Positions 27,211-35,360 of a DNA stretch of 64,000 nt are shown piece by piece. A program made the position numbers and the translations under genes. Origin of the DNA: Sphingobacterium siyangense (GTDB lineage Bacteria; Bacteroidota; Bacteroidia; Sphingobacteriales; Sphingobacteriaceae); the NCBI RefSeq assembly GCF_007830445.1, contig NZ_VLKR01000014.1, positions 86,687-150,686 of the forward strand, read 5' to 3'. The first letter of the stretch is position 1. Each line of letters starts with the position of its first letter. The notes below the pieces were generated by a model. That model was not told the DNA's origin. It ran no database searches and was given only the letters and a program-made list of their open reading frames with translations.

Positions 27211-27681
27211 CTAATATGTTAATGAGACTGATATAGGAGTTACTCCAGATTTAATTTCCTGAGATTTCTCAACAATTACTTTCCCTCCCTGCTCAACCTT
27301 GTATGTAAGTGTAAATGGTTGCTTAATTGTAAATGCAGAAATATTTACACTAGCAGTCAAATAATTAGCCGGTGATTCCAAAACAGCAGTTTTACCTCCT
27401 TGAAAATACTCTTTTTCAACTGAATATAACACTTGACCTGTTGTCCCTGCAGCTCCATTAACAGTCCACGTTTGTGGCTTAGCATCGCCTCCCGCAGACC
27501 CACAAGATACAGACACATCTCCACCGTCAACAGTGAAAGATGAAGAAGTTGTAACTGTAACCTTAAGAGCCCCTTTGTTCTCTGATGGTACAGTATTATC
27601 GTCGTCCTTTGAGCATCCAACAAAAGCGAAGGTTACCAAGGCCAGTACCACTGCATACATTAATTTCATTTTGATTTTCAT
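27211..27681 (-). CDS. small secreted lipoprotein of unknown function
   Basis: 156 residues. The N-terminus is a lipoprotein signal (basic MKIKMKLM, hydrophobic core, lipobox FVGC at about 19-22), followed by the acidic SKDDD segment that often marks surface or outer-membrane lipoproteins in Bacteroidota. The mature part is Thr/Ser-rich and beta-like with a single further Cys. No family was recognised. It stands alone between rnr and the str cluster. Confidence 0.8.
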   Translation of the reverse strand: MKIKMKLMYAVVLALVTFAFVGCSKDDDNTVPSENKGALKVTVTTSSSFTVDGGDVSVSCGSAGGDAKPQTWTVNGAAGTTGQVLYSVEKEYFQGGKTAVLESPANYLTASVNISAFTIKQPFTLTYKVEQGGKVIVEKSQEIKSGVTPISVSLTY

Positions 27682-27879
27682 AACTTGAATACATTAATTT
27701 GTTTCTACTAAATATTTACACGTGTTTATCAAACACTTTGCCAAACAGAACGCAAAAACATGCAGGAGGTGCAATATACCTGAAAACCAGTAGAAGAATA
27801 TTTTCGAAAGAATACCATTATTTAAAGGGTACTGCACAGCGAAAGAACAACTTAGAGTGCTTACAAGAAGAAACCTATA

Positions 27880-27987
27880 TTACATAGCTTTTTGCCGTTT
27901 TGCTACCCTATAATCGTCCATATTCGTGTACAACAAACCATCAGGAGTTGAATAGTTATTGTCGAAAAGGATATAGAATCTACCCAT
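27880..27987 (-). CDS. candidate 35-residue small protein
   Basis: The frame starts at an ATG at 27987 and ends at 27880, with an in-frame stop just upstream of the start. The product begins MGRFYILFDNN and ends with the basic VAKRQKAM; its composition is like a real protein, with NMDDYR before the tail. A -7 box reading TAGCTTTG on the minus strand (28044-28037) lies about 50 bases ahead of the ATG. It may be a true short gene or the tail of a decayed one; no family is recognised. Confidence 0.35.
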   Translation of the reverse strand: MGRFYILFDNNYSTPDGLLYTNMDDYRVAKRQKAM

Positions 27988-28036
27988 CGTTGCCTAAACG
28001 AGGATATTCAGCTTGCTTGCAGATAGTTTCCTGAAT

Positions 28037-28044
28037 CAAAGCTA
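28037..28044 (-). promoter_or_regulatory. candidate -7 box for the 35-residue ORF
   Basis: Minus-strand TAGCTTTG matches TAnnTTTG fully. No clear -33 TTG was found. Confidence 0.3.
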
Positions 28045-28218
28045 CAAATGACTAAAAATACTAAACGGTTCGCTTAACACACTGCAATAGGAAAAAAGGG
28101 ATAGTCAGGATCAGAGAATACGAAAGAAGCCAATTGATAATAAAGAAACGAGTAGCACCAATTCAAAAAATAATCTAAATTTTATACACTAACTATTTCA
28201 TATTCAAAAGGGAATCAG

Positions 28219-28226
28219 TATCTTTG
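28219..28226 (+). promoter_or_regulatory. candidate -7 box for rpsL
   Basis: TATCTTTG matches TAnnTTTG, 50 bases ahead of the rpsL ATG. The -33 position is only T-rich. Confidence 0.5.
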
Positions 28227-28275
28227 CGAACTTAAAATATTTAAGGTAAAAAAATTTATAAACAAAAACAGGTAA

Positions 28276-28689
28276 ATGCCTACTATTCAACAATTAGTTA
28301 GAAAAGGTAGAGTAGCTCTGGTTGATAAGAGTAAGTCACCAGCGTTGGACTCATGTCCACAGCGAAGAGGTGTATGTACACGTGTATATACTACTACCCC
28401 TAAAAAACCAAACTCAGCAATGCGTAAAGTAGCTCGTGTACGTTTAACAAACGGTAAAGAGGTCAACGCTTACATCCCTGGAGAAGGTCACAACTTACAA
28501 GAGCACTCGATCGTATTGATCCGTGGTGGTCGTGTTAAGGATTTACCAGGTGTACGTTACCACATCATCCGCGGTGCATTAGATACTTCAGGTGTAGCAG
28601 GTCGTAACCAACGTCGTTCTAAATATGGAACTAAGCGTCCTAAACCAGGACAAGCAGCTGCAGCTCCAGCAAAAGGTAAAAAGAAATAA
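28276..28689 (+). CDS. rpsL: ribosomal protein S12
   Basis: 137 residues. The protein opens [12 protein letters not shown] and carries the conserved decoding-site segments [20 protein letters not shown] and [11 protein letters not shown], with the lysines (in PKKPNS) at the positions altered in streptomycin-resistant mutants; here they are wild type. The C-terminus has a short Ala/Pro/Lys tail beyond the usual end. First gene of the str cluster; rpsG follows after 19 bases. Confidence 0.98.
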   Translation: MPTIQQLVRKGRVALVDKSKSPALDSCPQRRGVCTRVYTTTPKKPNSAMRKVARVRLTNGKEVNAYIPGEGHNLQEHSIVLIRGGRVKDLPGVRYHIIRGALDTSGVAGRNQRRSKYGTKRPKPGQAAAAPAKGKKK

Positions 28690-28708
28690 TTAAACGGAGG
28701 AAAGAAAA

Positions 28709-29176
28709 ATGAGAAAATCAAAACCGAAAAAGAGAATCATTTTACCTGATCCAAAGTTTAATGACGTTCAGGTAACACGTTTCGTAAACAATATGATGGT
28801 AGATGGTAAAAAATCTATCGCTTATTCTATTTTTTACGACGCAGTAGAATTAGTAGAACAAAAAACACAAGAAAGCGGTTTAGAAGCTTGGAAAAAAGCT
28901 TTGAACAACGTTATGCCTGCTGTTGAAGTTAAATCACGCCGTGTTGGTGGTGCTAACTTCCAAGTTCCTATGGAAGTTCGTCCAGATCGTAAAATCGCTT
29001 TGGGTATGAAATGGTTAATTTCATACGCTCGTAAACGTGGTGAAAAAACAATGTTCGAAAAATTAGCAGGAGAAATCATTTCAGCTTCTAAAGGTGAAGG
29101 TGCTGCTGTTAAGAAGAAAGAAGATACGCACAAAATGGCGGAAGCTAACAAAGCGTTCTCACACTTCAGATTCTAA
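28709..29176 (+). CDS. rpsG: ribosomal protein S7
   Basis: 155 residues, usual length. It starts MRKSKPKKR and includes [20 protein letters not shown] and the [16 protein letters not shown] segment that binds the 16S 3' major domain. The gene is preceded by GGAGG at an effective distance, unusual for this genome type. It is second in the str cluster, 131 bases before fusA, with a hairpin in between. Confidence 0.98.
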   Translation: MRKSKPKKRIILPDPKFNDVQVTRFVNNMMVDGKKSIAYSIFYDAVELVEQKTQESGLEAWKKALNNVMPAVEVKSRRVGGANFQVPMEVRPDRKIALGMKWLISYARKRGEKTMFEKLAGEIISASKGEGAAVKKKEDTHKMAEANKAFSHFRF

Positions 29177-29204
29177 TTTTGAAGACATTCAAAAAAATAT
29201 GATT

Positions 29205-29247
29205 ACACCGACCTCCGATAAAAACAATCTTTTATCAAGGTCGGTGT
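29205..29247 (+). promoter_or_regulatory. two-part hairpin between rpsG and fusA
   Basis: A perfect 10-bp outer stem (ACACCGACCT / AGGTCGGTGT) encloses a second 7-bp stem (GATAAAA / TTTTATC). No T run follows, so it is not a classic terminator. It could be a processing site or an autoregulatory structure of the str operon. Confidence 0.6.
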
Positions 29248-29307
29248 ACTTATTTAACATTACATTTAAACACATAAGACCATTAAGGTCCGCTGCTTAA
29301 AAATATT

Positions 29308-31431
29308 ATGGCAAGAGATTTAAAATTCACTAGAAATATCGGTATCGCTGCCCACATCGATGCTGGTAAAACTACAACAACTGAGCGTATCCTTTACTAC
29401 TCAGGTGTAAACCACAAAATTGGTGAAGTTCACGAAGGTGCTTCTACAATGGACTGGATGGAGCAAGAAGCTGAACGTGGTATCACAATTACTTCTGCTG
29501 CTACAACCGTTTTCTGGAACTACCGTAACAACAAATACCAAGTAAACGTAATCGATACTCCTGGACACGTGGATTTCACGGTTGAGGTAAACCGTTCGTT
29601 ACGTGTACTAGACGGATTAGTTTTCTTATTCTCTGCGGTTGATGGTGTTGAGCCTCAATCTGAGACTAACTGGAGACTAGCTGATGGATATAAAGTACCT
29701 CGTATTGGTTTCGTTAATAAAATGGACCGTTCAGGTGCTGACTTCTTAAAAGTTGTTGGCCAAGTAAAATCAATGCTAGGTTCCGATGCAGTAGCTTTAC
29801 AATTGCCTATCGGTGCTGAAGATACATTCAAAGGTGTAGTTGACTTGATCAACAACCGTGGTATCGTATGGAATGAGCATGATAAAGGAATGACCTTTAC
29901 AGAAGTTCCAATTCCAGAAGATATGTTGGATGAAGTTGCTGAATACCGTGAGAAATTATTGGAAGCTGTAGCTGGTTATGATGAGACTTTGATGGAGAAA
30001 TTCTTCGAAGATCCAAATTCATTGACTGAGCGTGAAATCTTAGATGCTTTACGTAAAGCGGTATTAGATAATGCAATTGTTCCTATGGTATGTGGTTCAT
30101 CTTTCAAAAACAAAGGTGTTCAAACCATGTTGGATCTAGTAATGGAATTATTGCCTTCACCTCTTGATATCGATGCTGTAAAAGGTACTAACCCTGATAC
30201 AGGTGAAGAAATTTTACGTAAACCATCTGTAAACGAGCCTTTCGCAGCTTTAGGTTTTAAAATTGCGACTGACCCATTTGTAGGTCGTCTATGTTTTATC
30301 CGTGCTTACTCGGGTAAGTTAGATGCTGGTTCTTATGTATTGAACACTCGTTCAGGAAACAAAGAGCGTATCTCTCGTATCTTCCAAATGCACGCGAACA
30401 AACAAAACCCTATCCCTTTCATCGAGGCTGGTGATATCGGTGCTGTTGTAGGTTTCAAAGACATCAAAACTGGTGATACACTTTGTGACGAAAAAGCACC
30501 TATCATTCTTGAGTCTATGACTTTCCCTGAGCCAGTAATTGGTTTGGCGATTGAGCCTAAAACTCAAGCTGACGTTGATAGATTAGGTATTGGTCTTGGT
30601 AAATTGGCTGAAGAGGATCCTACATTCGTTGTAAAAACTGACGAAGAAACTGGTCAAACAGTTATCTCTGGTATGGGTGAGCTTCACTTAGAGATCTTGA
30701 TCGACCGTTTGAAACGTGAATTTAAAGTAGAGGTTAACCAAGGTGCTCCTCAAGTATCATACAAAGAGTCTATCAACGGTACTACTGAGCACCGTGAGGT
30801 ATTCAAAAAACAATCAGGTGGTCGTGGTAAATTCGCGGATATCAAAGTTGTTATTTCTCCAGCGGATGAAGATTTCGATTTATCAAAATCACCACTTCAA
30901 TTCGTTAATGAAATTGTTGGTGGTAAAATTCCTAAAGAGTTTATCCCTTCAGTTCAAAAAGGATTTGAAACTTCAATGAAAAATGGTGTATTAGCAGGAT
31001 TCCCATTATCAGGAATGAAAGTTCGTTTGATTGATGGTTCATTCCACGCTGTCGATTCAGATTCATTGTCTTTCGAATTAGCTGCTCGTCAAGCATACCG
31101 TGAAGGATTGCCTAAATGTTCTCCAGTGTTAATGGAACCAATTATGAAAATAGAGGTTTTAACACCAGAAGAAAACATGGGTGATGTAATGGGTGACTTA
31201 AACCGTCGTCGTGGTCAAATGCAAGGTTTGGATTCACGTAACGGTGTACAGGTAATCAAAGCATTGGTTCCACTTTCTGAAATGTTCGGTTACGTAACAC
31301 AATTACGTACAATCACTTCAGGTCGTGCAACATCGACAATGGAATTTGATCACTTTGAAGAAGCTCCTCGTAACGTTGCTGAAGAGGTGATTGCAAAATC
31401 AAAAGGTAAAATCAAAGGTTCTGTAGAATAA
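29308..31431 (+). CDS. fusA: translation elongation factor G
   Basis: 707 residues. GTPase motifs: [14 protein letters not shown] (G1, about 17-30), DTPGHVDF (G3, about 85-92) and NKMD (G4). Domains II-V follow, including the domain IV region (about 485-605) that contacts the decoding centre. It catalyses GTP-driven translocation on the ribosome. It is the third gene of the str cluster, between hairpins at 29205 and 31453. Residues of the fusidic-acid site look ordinary. A single-copy housekeeping EF-G is the natural reading. Confidence 0.98.
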   Translation: MARDLKFTRNIGIAAHIDAGKTTTTERILYYSGVNHKIGEVHEGASTMDWMEQEAERGITITSAATTVFWNYRNNKYQVNVIDTPGHVDFTVEVNRSLRVLDGLVFLFSAVDGVEPQSETNWRLADGYKVPRIGFVNKMDRSGADFLKVVGQVKSMLGSDAVALQLPIGAEDTFKGVVDLINNRGIVWNEHDKGMTFTEVPIPEDMLDEVAEYREKLLEAVAGYDETLMEKFFEDPNSLTEREILDALRKAVLDNAIVPMVCGSSFKNKGVQTMLDLVMELLPSPLDIDAVKGTNPDTGEEILRKPSVNEPFAALGFKIATDPFVGRLCFIRAYSGKLDAGSYVLNTRSGNKERISRIFQMHANKQNPIPFIEAGDIGAVVGFKDIKTGDTLCDEKAPIILESMTFPEPVIGLAIEPKTQADVDRLGIGLGKLAEEDPTFVVKTDEETGQTVISGMGELHLEILIDRLKREFKVEVNQGAPQVSYKESINGTTEHREVFKKQSGGRGKFADIKVVISPADEDFDLSKSPLQFVNEIVGGKIPKEFIPSVQKGFETSMKNGVLAGFPLSGMKVRLIDGSFHAVDSDSLSFELAARQAYREGLPKCSPVLMEPIMKIEVLTPEENMGDVMGDLNRRRGQMQGLDSRNGVQVIKALVPLSEMFGYVTQLRTITSGRATSTMEFDHFEEAPRNVAEEVIAKSKGKIKGSVE

Positions 31432-31452
31432 TATAGAACTCAAAAATAAACC

Positions 31453-31493
31453 GACCGCTGGTTGTTAATAGCTCTAATCAGCGGTCATTTTTT
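31453..31493 (+). terminator. terminator-like hairpin between fusA and rpsJ
   Basis: GACCGCTG at 31453-31460 pairs with CAGCGGTC at 31479-31486, followed by ATTTTTTA. It sits 21 bases after the fusA stop and 17 bases before rpsJ, so it could partly end transcription and reduce rpsJ expression, or act as an attenuator. Confidence 0.75.
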
Positions 31494-31509
31494 AATAATA
31501 TCATATACT

Positions 31510-31815
31510 ATGAGCCAAAGAATCAGAATTAAATTGAAATCTTACGATTACAATTTGGTTGACAAATCAGCTGAAAAAATCGTAAAAACAGTAAAACCTA
31601 CAGGTGCAGTTGTTAGTGGTCCTATTCCATTGCCTACTGAGAAAAAAATCTATACGGTATTACGTTCACCACACGTTAACAAAAAAGCACGTGAGCAATT
31701 CCAATTGTGTGCTTACAAAAGATTGTTGGATATCTATTCATCAAACGCTAAAACTGTTGACGCATTGATGAAACTTGAATTGCCTTCAGGTGTTGAAGTA
31801 GAAATCAAAGTGTGA
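31510..31815 (+). CDS. rpsJ: ribosomal protein S10
   Basis: 101 residues from the ATG at 31510 ([25 protein letters not shown]). A longer frame opens at a TTG at 31462 but runs through the hairpin and is not credible. Contains the loop signature [26 protein letters not shown]10 is part of the 30S head and also the NusE antitermination factor. It follows fusA but, unlike the usual Bacteroidota order, is not followed by rplC; a strong terminator closes it. Confidence 0.98.
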   Translation: MSQRIRIKLKSYDYNLVDKSAEKIVKTVKPTGAVVSGPIPLPTEKKIYTVLRSPHVNKKAREQFQLCAYKRLLDIYSSNAKTVDALMKLELPSGVEVEIKV

Positions 31816-31835
31816 TAGATTTCAGTCACTGAAAA

Positions 31836-31870
31836 AAGAAGGGGCCTTTCGGAAGAAAAGCCCCTTTTTT
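31836..31870 (+). terminator. intrinsic terminator of rpsJ
   Basis: AAGGGGC at 31839-31845 pairs with GCCCCTT at 31860-31866 and runs into a T tract 22 bases after the rpsJ stop. Confidence 0.9.
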
Positions 31871-31877
31871 GTGAATG

Positions 31878-31955
31878 TGTCTGATATTATTAGCCAGAAA
31901 GAAACCTTCAGTCGGCTTCCATTGCTGTTGCTGCCTGCGGAATCATGAAGGTTTT
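31878..31955. repeat. dispersed palindromic repeat, copy B
   Basis: Second copy of the element at 2811-2885. Terminal inverted repeats AACCTTCA (31903-31910) and TGAAGGTT (31946-31953) and an inner TTCC/GGAA pair are kept. Like copy A it begins a few bases after an intrinsic terminator. Confidence 0.8.
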
Positions 31956-32029
31956 GTTTGCGCAAATATTCCTCATGAAACTAATAAATCCAAAACATGA
32001 GGTGAAAGACATTTTTCGACCAATTAAAA

Positions 32030-32656
32030 TTAGAGCTGATAACCAAGTCCGATTGAAAATACACGATTATAGGTACTAATCTTATCATCTAGCTTGATAT
32101 CTAAAAGACCTAACTCATATCCGCCATGCACCGAAAAGCCATTTGTTAATTTAAATCCCGCTAAAAAATTTAATCCAGCATCATATTTCTTCATCTCATT
32201 GCTATTTTTTCTAGTCCCAAACTGAATTTCTTCTACAGTCCTAGAAAATTTCTCTTTCCCAGAGATTGCAACACTTGTATATGGTCCCCCAGCTAGAAAA
32301 AATTGTCCAAAATTATTTTGAGGAAAGTAATACATTAAGTTTAAAGGGACTTCAAGATATTGTACCTTACGCCAGCCATCCATCAAAATTTCACCATTTT
32401 GCGAACCTGTACTCATTTTGGATCCTGTCTGTTGAAGAGCCACACCAGGTTGCAAAGCAAAATTATTACGCAATGGAAGCTCTACATATGCTTCTACATG
32501 TAATCTTGTAATGGCAGGATAGGCCGAGCTTCCATAGCTTGAATATCTCACTTCCTTTGCAAAATTGGCTGCCGTACGAAGGCCGAAAGACATTTGAGCC
32601 TGAAGCCCGGTTGTCATTCCCACAATGGCTAATGTGGTTAATAATATTCTCTTCAT
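32030..32656 (-). CDS. PorT-family outer-membrane beta-barrel protein
   Basis: 208 residues from the ATG at 32656 (MKRILLTTLAIVG); a longer frame adds 13 residues upstream of the signal peptide. A signal peptide ends near GLQAQ (about 19-23). The mature part alternates beta strands with glycines (FGLRTAANF, FLAGGPYTSVAI, GFKLTNGFSVHGGYELGL), as in small PorT/OmpW-like barrels. It shares a clear pattern with the barrel at 33963-34580, suggesting a duplicated pair around the permease gene. Function not known. Confidence 0.82.
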   Translation of the reverse strand: MKRILLTTLAIVGMTTGLQAQMSFGLRTAANFAKEVRYSSYGSSAYPAITRLHVEAYVELPLRNNFALQPGVALQQTGSKMSTGSQNGEILMDGWRKVQYLEVPLNLMYYFPQNNFGQFFLAGGPYTSVAISGKEKFSRTVEEIQFGTRKNSNEMKKYDAGLNFLAGFKLTNGFSVHGGYELGLLDIKLDDKISTYNRVFSIGLGYQL

Positions 32657-32709
32657 ATAATTACTTTTATTCGCTATGCTTGAGATAGCGGGCAAAAGTA
32701 ATAAAAAAA

Positions 32710-33846
32710 CTATTCGGCTTCTTTATCAATTTCAGTCGAAGGGGGAAGTTCATGGTGCAAGGTCGCGTACATATCATTGTAAACGTCATCCTTACTATCT
32801 TCTTCCCCTAAAAGAAATCCCCAAGGTTTTAACTCCTTAATGCGGTCCATTATAATTTTGACAATCGCCAAAATAGGAATCGCCAAAAACATACCGGAAA
32901 TACCCCATACCATTTCGCCAATAATAATGGAGAGCATAGCAAATAAGGAGTTCACTTTCACTTTAGAACCTACAATCTTTGGAACAATAAAGTTACTATC
33001 GATTAAATGCACAACGATCAAGGCAAGCATAACCAAGACGACATGCGTGAATGAAGAGGTTGCAAAAGTCAGAATGGCAATAATAAGCATGGAAGAAAAA
33101 ATACCGACATAAGGTAATACATTGAAAACTCCAGTTATCAAAGCGAGAAGTAAACTATATTTCACTCCAATAATCGAAAGGGTGATAAAAACTAGCAAAG
33201 AGACCAAACTCATCTGAATCAGTAGCCCAATAAGGTATTTTTTGACGACATACTGAACCTGTTGAACGACGTCCAGAACAATAGGTCTATCTTCTACACG
33301 ATTGGCAAATAAGAGAAATTTGACAATATGACCTCTGTAAATCAGTAAAAAAAACGTGTAAAGAAAAGTAAAAACAAACAAAATAAATAGCGACGAAAGA
33401 GAGACCAAAGCTGTTCCCAGGAATAAAGTACCAGAATCCACCGACTTCGATGCTGTTTTATTGATAAAATCAATCTGATCTTTATGCTGGATTCCAAACT
33501 GTTGGCTCACCCAGGTCTGTAGATTACCCACGCCATCCATAATCTGTTGCTTAAAAGCCGGGAAATCTTCTTTAAGGAGTGTAAGCTGCGAGGCTAATAG
33601 AAAAAGTCCGTACCCCAACACACCGAAAAATAAAACAACGCTCAATATGCCGGCCAATGTACGTGGAAAATGGAGTTTCCGTTCCATAAAATTGCTCAGC
33701 GGAATCAATAGTAGCGAGAACAGTAAGCCCAAAATCATGGGAATCACTATCGTATCTCCAATTTTTGCTAAATACCCCAGTAGAATGATACTGATGAGTA
33801 CACAGGCAAGTTTGACATAAAAGGGTAAAGGAAGAAATCTTTTCAT
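32710..33846 (-). CDS. AI-2E family transporter (TqsA/PerM-like)
   Basis: 378 residues. Several hydrophobic segments are visible: three near the N-terminus, a polar coiled region (about 85-145), then a C-terminal bundle. The motif GVFNVLPYVGIFSSML and the VHLIDSNFIVPKIVGSKVKVN segment are hallmarks of this family. Members export small molecules or act as ion/H+ antiporters; the link to AI-2 holds only for a few. It lies between two barrel genes on the same strand, 53 bases before the one at 32030. Confidence 0.9.
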   Translation of the reverse strand: MKRFLPLPFYVKLACVLISIILLGYLAKIGDTIVIPMILGLLFSLLLIPLSNFMERKLHFPRTLAGILSVVLFFGVLGYGLFLLASQLTLLKEDFPAFKQQIMDGVGNLQTWVSQQFGIQHKDQIDFINKTASKSVDSGTLFLGTALVSLSSLFILFVFTFLYTFFLLIYRGHIVKFLLFANRVEDRPIVLDVVQQVQYVVKKYLIGLLIQMSLVSLLVFITLSIIGVKYSLLLALITGVFNVLPYVGIFSSMLIIAILTFATSSFTHVVLVMLALIVVHLIDSNFIVPKIVGSKVKVNSLFAMLSIIIGEMVWGISGMFLAIPILAIVKIIMDRIKELKPWGFLLGEEDSKDDVYNDMYATLHHELPPSTEIDKEAE

Positions 33847-33901
33847 GCAGCAATCTTTTGAATAAAAATAACAATTTCGGTTGACTTTAGTTTAATACAA
33901 T

Positions 33902-33928
33902 AAAAAAGTCCCCACAAATGCAGGGACT
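33902..33928 (-). terminator. terminator for the barrel gene at 33963
   Basis: Read on the minus strand, AGTCCC and GGGACT flank a 10-base loop and run into a T tract, about 35 bases after the stop of the gene at 33963-34580. Confidence 0.85.
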
Positions 33929-33962
33929 CTTTCCTCATAATAAGTTTAAGTACTTATATTTC

Positions 33963-34580
33963 TTATAGTCCGAAACCGATACCCACAGACCAAACACGGT
34001 TTTTAGCCATATCACCTGACCCTGGAGCTAAGTTGGTTAAACCCAAACCATAACCAGCATTGATTTGAAAACCATTAGTCAACTGGTAACCAGCTAAGAA
34101 ATTGATACCAAAATCGGTACGTTTAAGATCATCATTTTCATTGCTACCAAAATTTAGATCACGTTCAATTCTCACATTTCCCTCGCCTAACTCTCCTTTA
34201 CGTTTACCACTTAATCCGAATCCAACATAAGGTCCTGCACCAATAAAAAAGTTACCAGAATCTCCTGTAGGTAATTTAGCTACTAGGTTTACTGGAATAT
34301 CAAGAGACATTACACTCTCTTTAATTTCAGAAGCTGAACCTGGAGTCCACTTTCCACCTTTATTTTGCAAAGACAATCCCGGTTGAATAGAAAAATAGGG
34401 CGAAACGGGAGCGTCCAAATAACCCGTTACAAAAAATCCTGTATTTGATTGTGTGCTTTCATTACTTAAAGAATATTTAGGAATATTTACACCCGCACGG
34501 AGACCATATCCCAATCCACCTTGTGCAAAAGCTCCTAACGAACCAAATAAAATTGCTGCAGATAATAATAGTTTTTTCAT
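33963..34580 (-). CDS. PorT-family outer-membrane beta-barrel protein
   Basis: 205 residues with a signal peptide ending in GAFAQ (about 16-20). The mature sequence (GLGYGLRAGVNIPKYSL, SIQPGLSLQNKGGKW, FFIGAGPYVGFGLSG, INFLAGYQLTNGFQI) is the alternating Gly/aromatic pattern of an eight-strand-type barrel ending in a strand with FGL. It is a paralogue of 32030-32656. A terminator follows, so it is its own unit, separate from the permease gene. Confidence 0.85.
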   Translation of the reverse strand: MKKLLLSAAILFGSLGAFAQGGLGYGLRAGVNIPKYSLSNESTQSNTGFFVTGYLDAPVSPYFSIQPGLSLQNKGGKWTPGSASEIKESVMSLDIPVNLVAKLPTGDSGNFFIGAGPYVGFGLSGKRKGELGEGNVRIERDLNFGSNENDDLKRTDFGINFLAGYQLTNGFQINAGYGLGLTNLAPGSGDMAKNRVWSVGIGFGL

Positions 34581-35030
34581 GTTTCCTAATTTAATTTACT
34601 TTCTTCTTTTACCATTTAATCTCATAATTTCCTGTACGAGATTTATTACATTCCCATTTGCAATATCTATTCCAAAATCCATAAGCCATTAATTTACATA
34701 GTAAAACATCAAAAAAAATTATCTTTTCACGATTTAGCATTGTCCTTTAAAAGATACAGTAATTGGCGTATTATTTCAATCTGATGGCGAGCTGCAATGG
34801 ATTCGGTGTTTGATTTTACCGAGGAAAGTGCTTTATCAAAAACGTCTTGGTTATCCCAAGCTGAAAACCCTTCCGGTATGTTCCTACTGACCATTGCTCA
34901 AAGGATCACACAGCAAAATACCAGCTTGGTTTTCAGACCAATGCTTAAAAACATAAAAGTTTTATCATAAAGATTTTTTAATTCCAATTATAAGTTTTAT
35001 TTTTGCAGACCTTCAAAAGGAAAAAAATAG
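34581..35030. other. stretch between the barrel gene and tRNA-Cys
   Basis: 450 bases. It holds the small ORF at 34727-34894 and, next to the tRNA, the -7-like TATTTTTG at 34998-35005 (plus strand). No other gene is visible. Confidence 0.4.
34727..34894 (-). CDS. candidate 55-residue small protein
   Basis: An ATG at 34894, right after an in-frame stop, opens 55 codons ending at 34727. The product starts MVSRNIPEGFSAWDNQDVFD and ends in two amphipathic helices (QIEIIRQLLYLLKDNAKS), an ordinary globular composition. Ahead of it on the minus strand lie TTG and TATTTTG 18 bases apart, one base shorter than consensus. No family is recognised. It is upstream of the barrel gene at 33963, with about 150 bases between. 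Confidence 0.45.
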   Translation of the reverse strand: MVSRNIPEGFSAWDNQDVFDKALSSVKSNTESIAARHQIEIIRQLLYLLKDNAKS

Positions 35031-35101
35031 GGTCGGATGGCCGAGTGGCTAGGCTGAGGTCTGCAAAACCTCCTACAGCGGTTCGAATCCGCTTCCGACC
35101 T
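35031..35101 (+). tRNA. tRNA-Cys (GCA)
   Basis: The acceptor arms GGTCGGA and TCCGACC pair over seven bases. The anticodon loop CTGCAAA lies in a GAGGT/ACCTC stem giving GCA. The T arm has GTTCGAAT, and the discriminator is U, as required for Cys identity. A candidate -7 box TATTTTTG lies 25 bases upstream. Confidence 0.96.
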
Positions 35102-35134
35102 CGTTTTATTTTAAACAATAAAAATATTATCAAA

Positions 35135-35314
35135 ATGGGAGTTACACGTTTAAAAAGAAAAGATAGAAGAAATAAAACTGTTTCACGTGTTGAAGTTCAG
35201 TTCTTGAAATTAGGAACTAACGTAGAGTTAGGTTCTAGATCAAAAATGAAAGCTAGCAACCAAATCGTTAAAAACGATGCTATCTTAAATCAATTAGCTT
35301 CAGAAGCTAAATAG
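35135..35314 (+). CDS. small basic conserved-looking protein
   Basis: 59 residues from the ATG at 35135, 33 bases after tRNA-Cys and probably co-transcribed with it. The protein (MGVTRLKRKDRRNKTVSR) is rich in Lys/Arg at the N-terminus and ends in a helical segment (NQIVKNDAILNQLASEAK). The composition suggests nucleic-acid or ribosome binding, an inference only. A longer frame from 35003 would read through the tRNA and is rejected. No family recognised. A terminator follows. Confidence 0.75.
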   Translation: MGVTRLKRKDRRNKTVSRVEVQFLKLGTNVELGSRSKMKASNQIVKNDAILNQLASEAK

Positions 35315-35329
35315 TAAGAAGAATTTAAT

Positions 35330-35360
35330 AGCCTTTAAAGTACTACTTTAAAGGCTTTTT
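35330..35360. terminator. terminator shared by the small basic gene and cutC
   Basis: AGCCTTTAAAGTA and TACTTTAAAGGCT form a long hairpin followed by TTTTT on the plus strand. The last codons and stop of the convergent cutC gene lie inside the hairpin. Confidence 0.85.

Noticed and set aside
27699..27887. 62-codon plus-strand frame near the small lipoprotein gene
   Set aside because: No promoter or homology-like pattern; overlaps a better minus-strand candidate only at its end.
28276..31815. duplicate or resistance-type rpsL/fusA
   Set aside because: Genes are in the normal str order with ordinary conserved residues; nothing suggests an acquired copy.
35003..35134. N-terminal extension of the small basic gene through tRNA-Cys
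   Set aside because: The tRNA is intact; the ATG at 35135 is sufficient.
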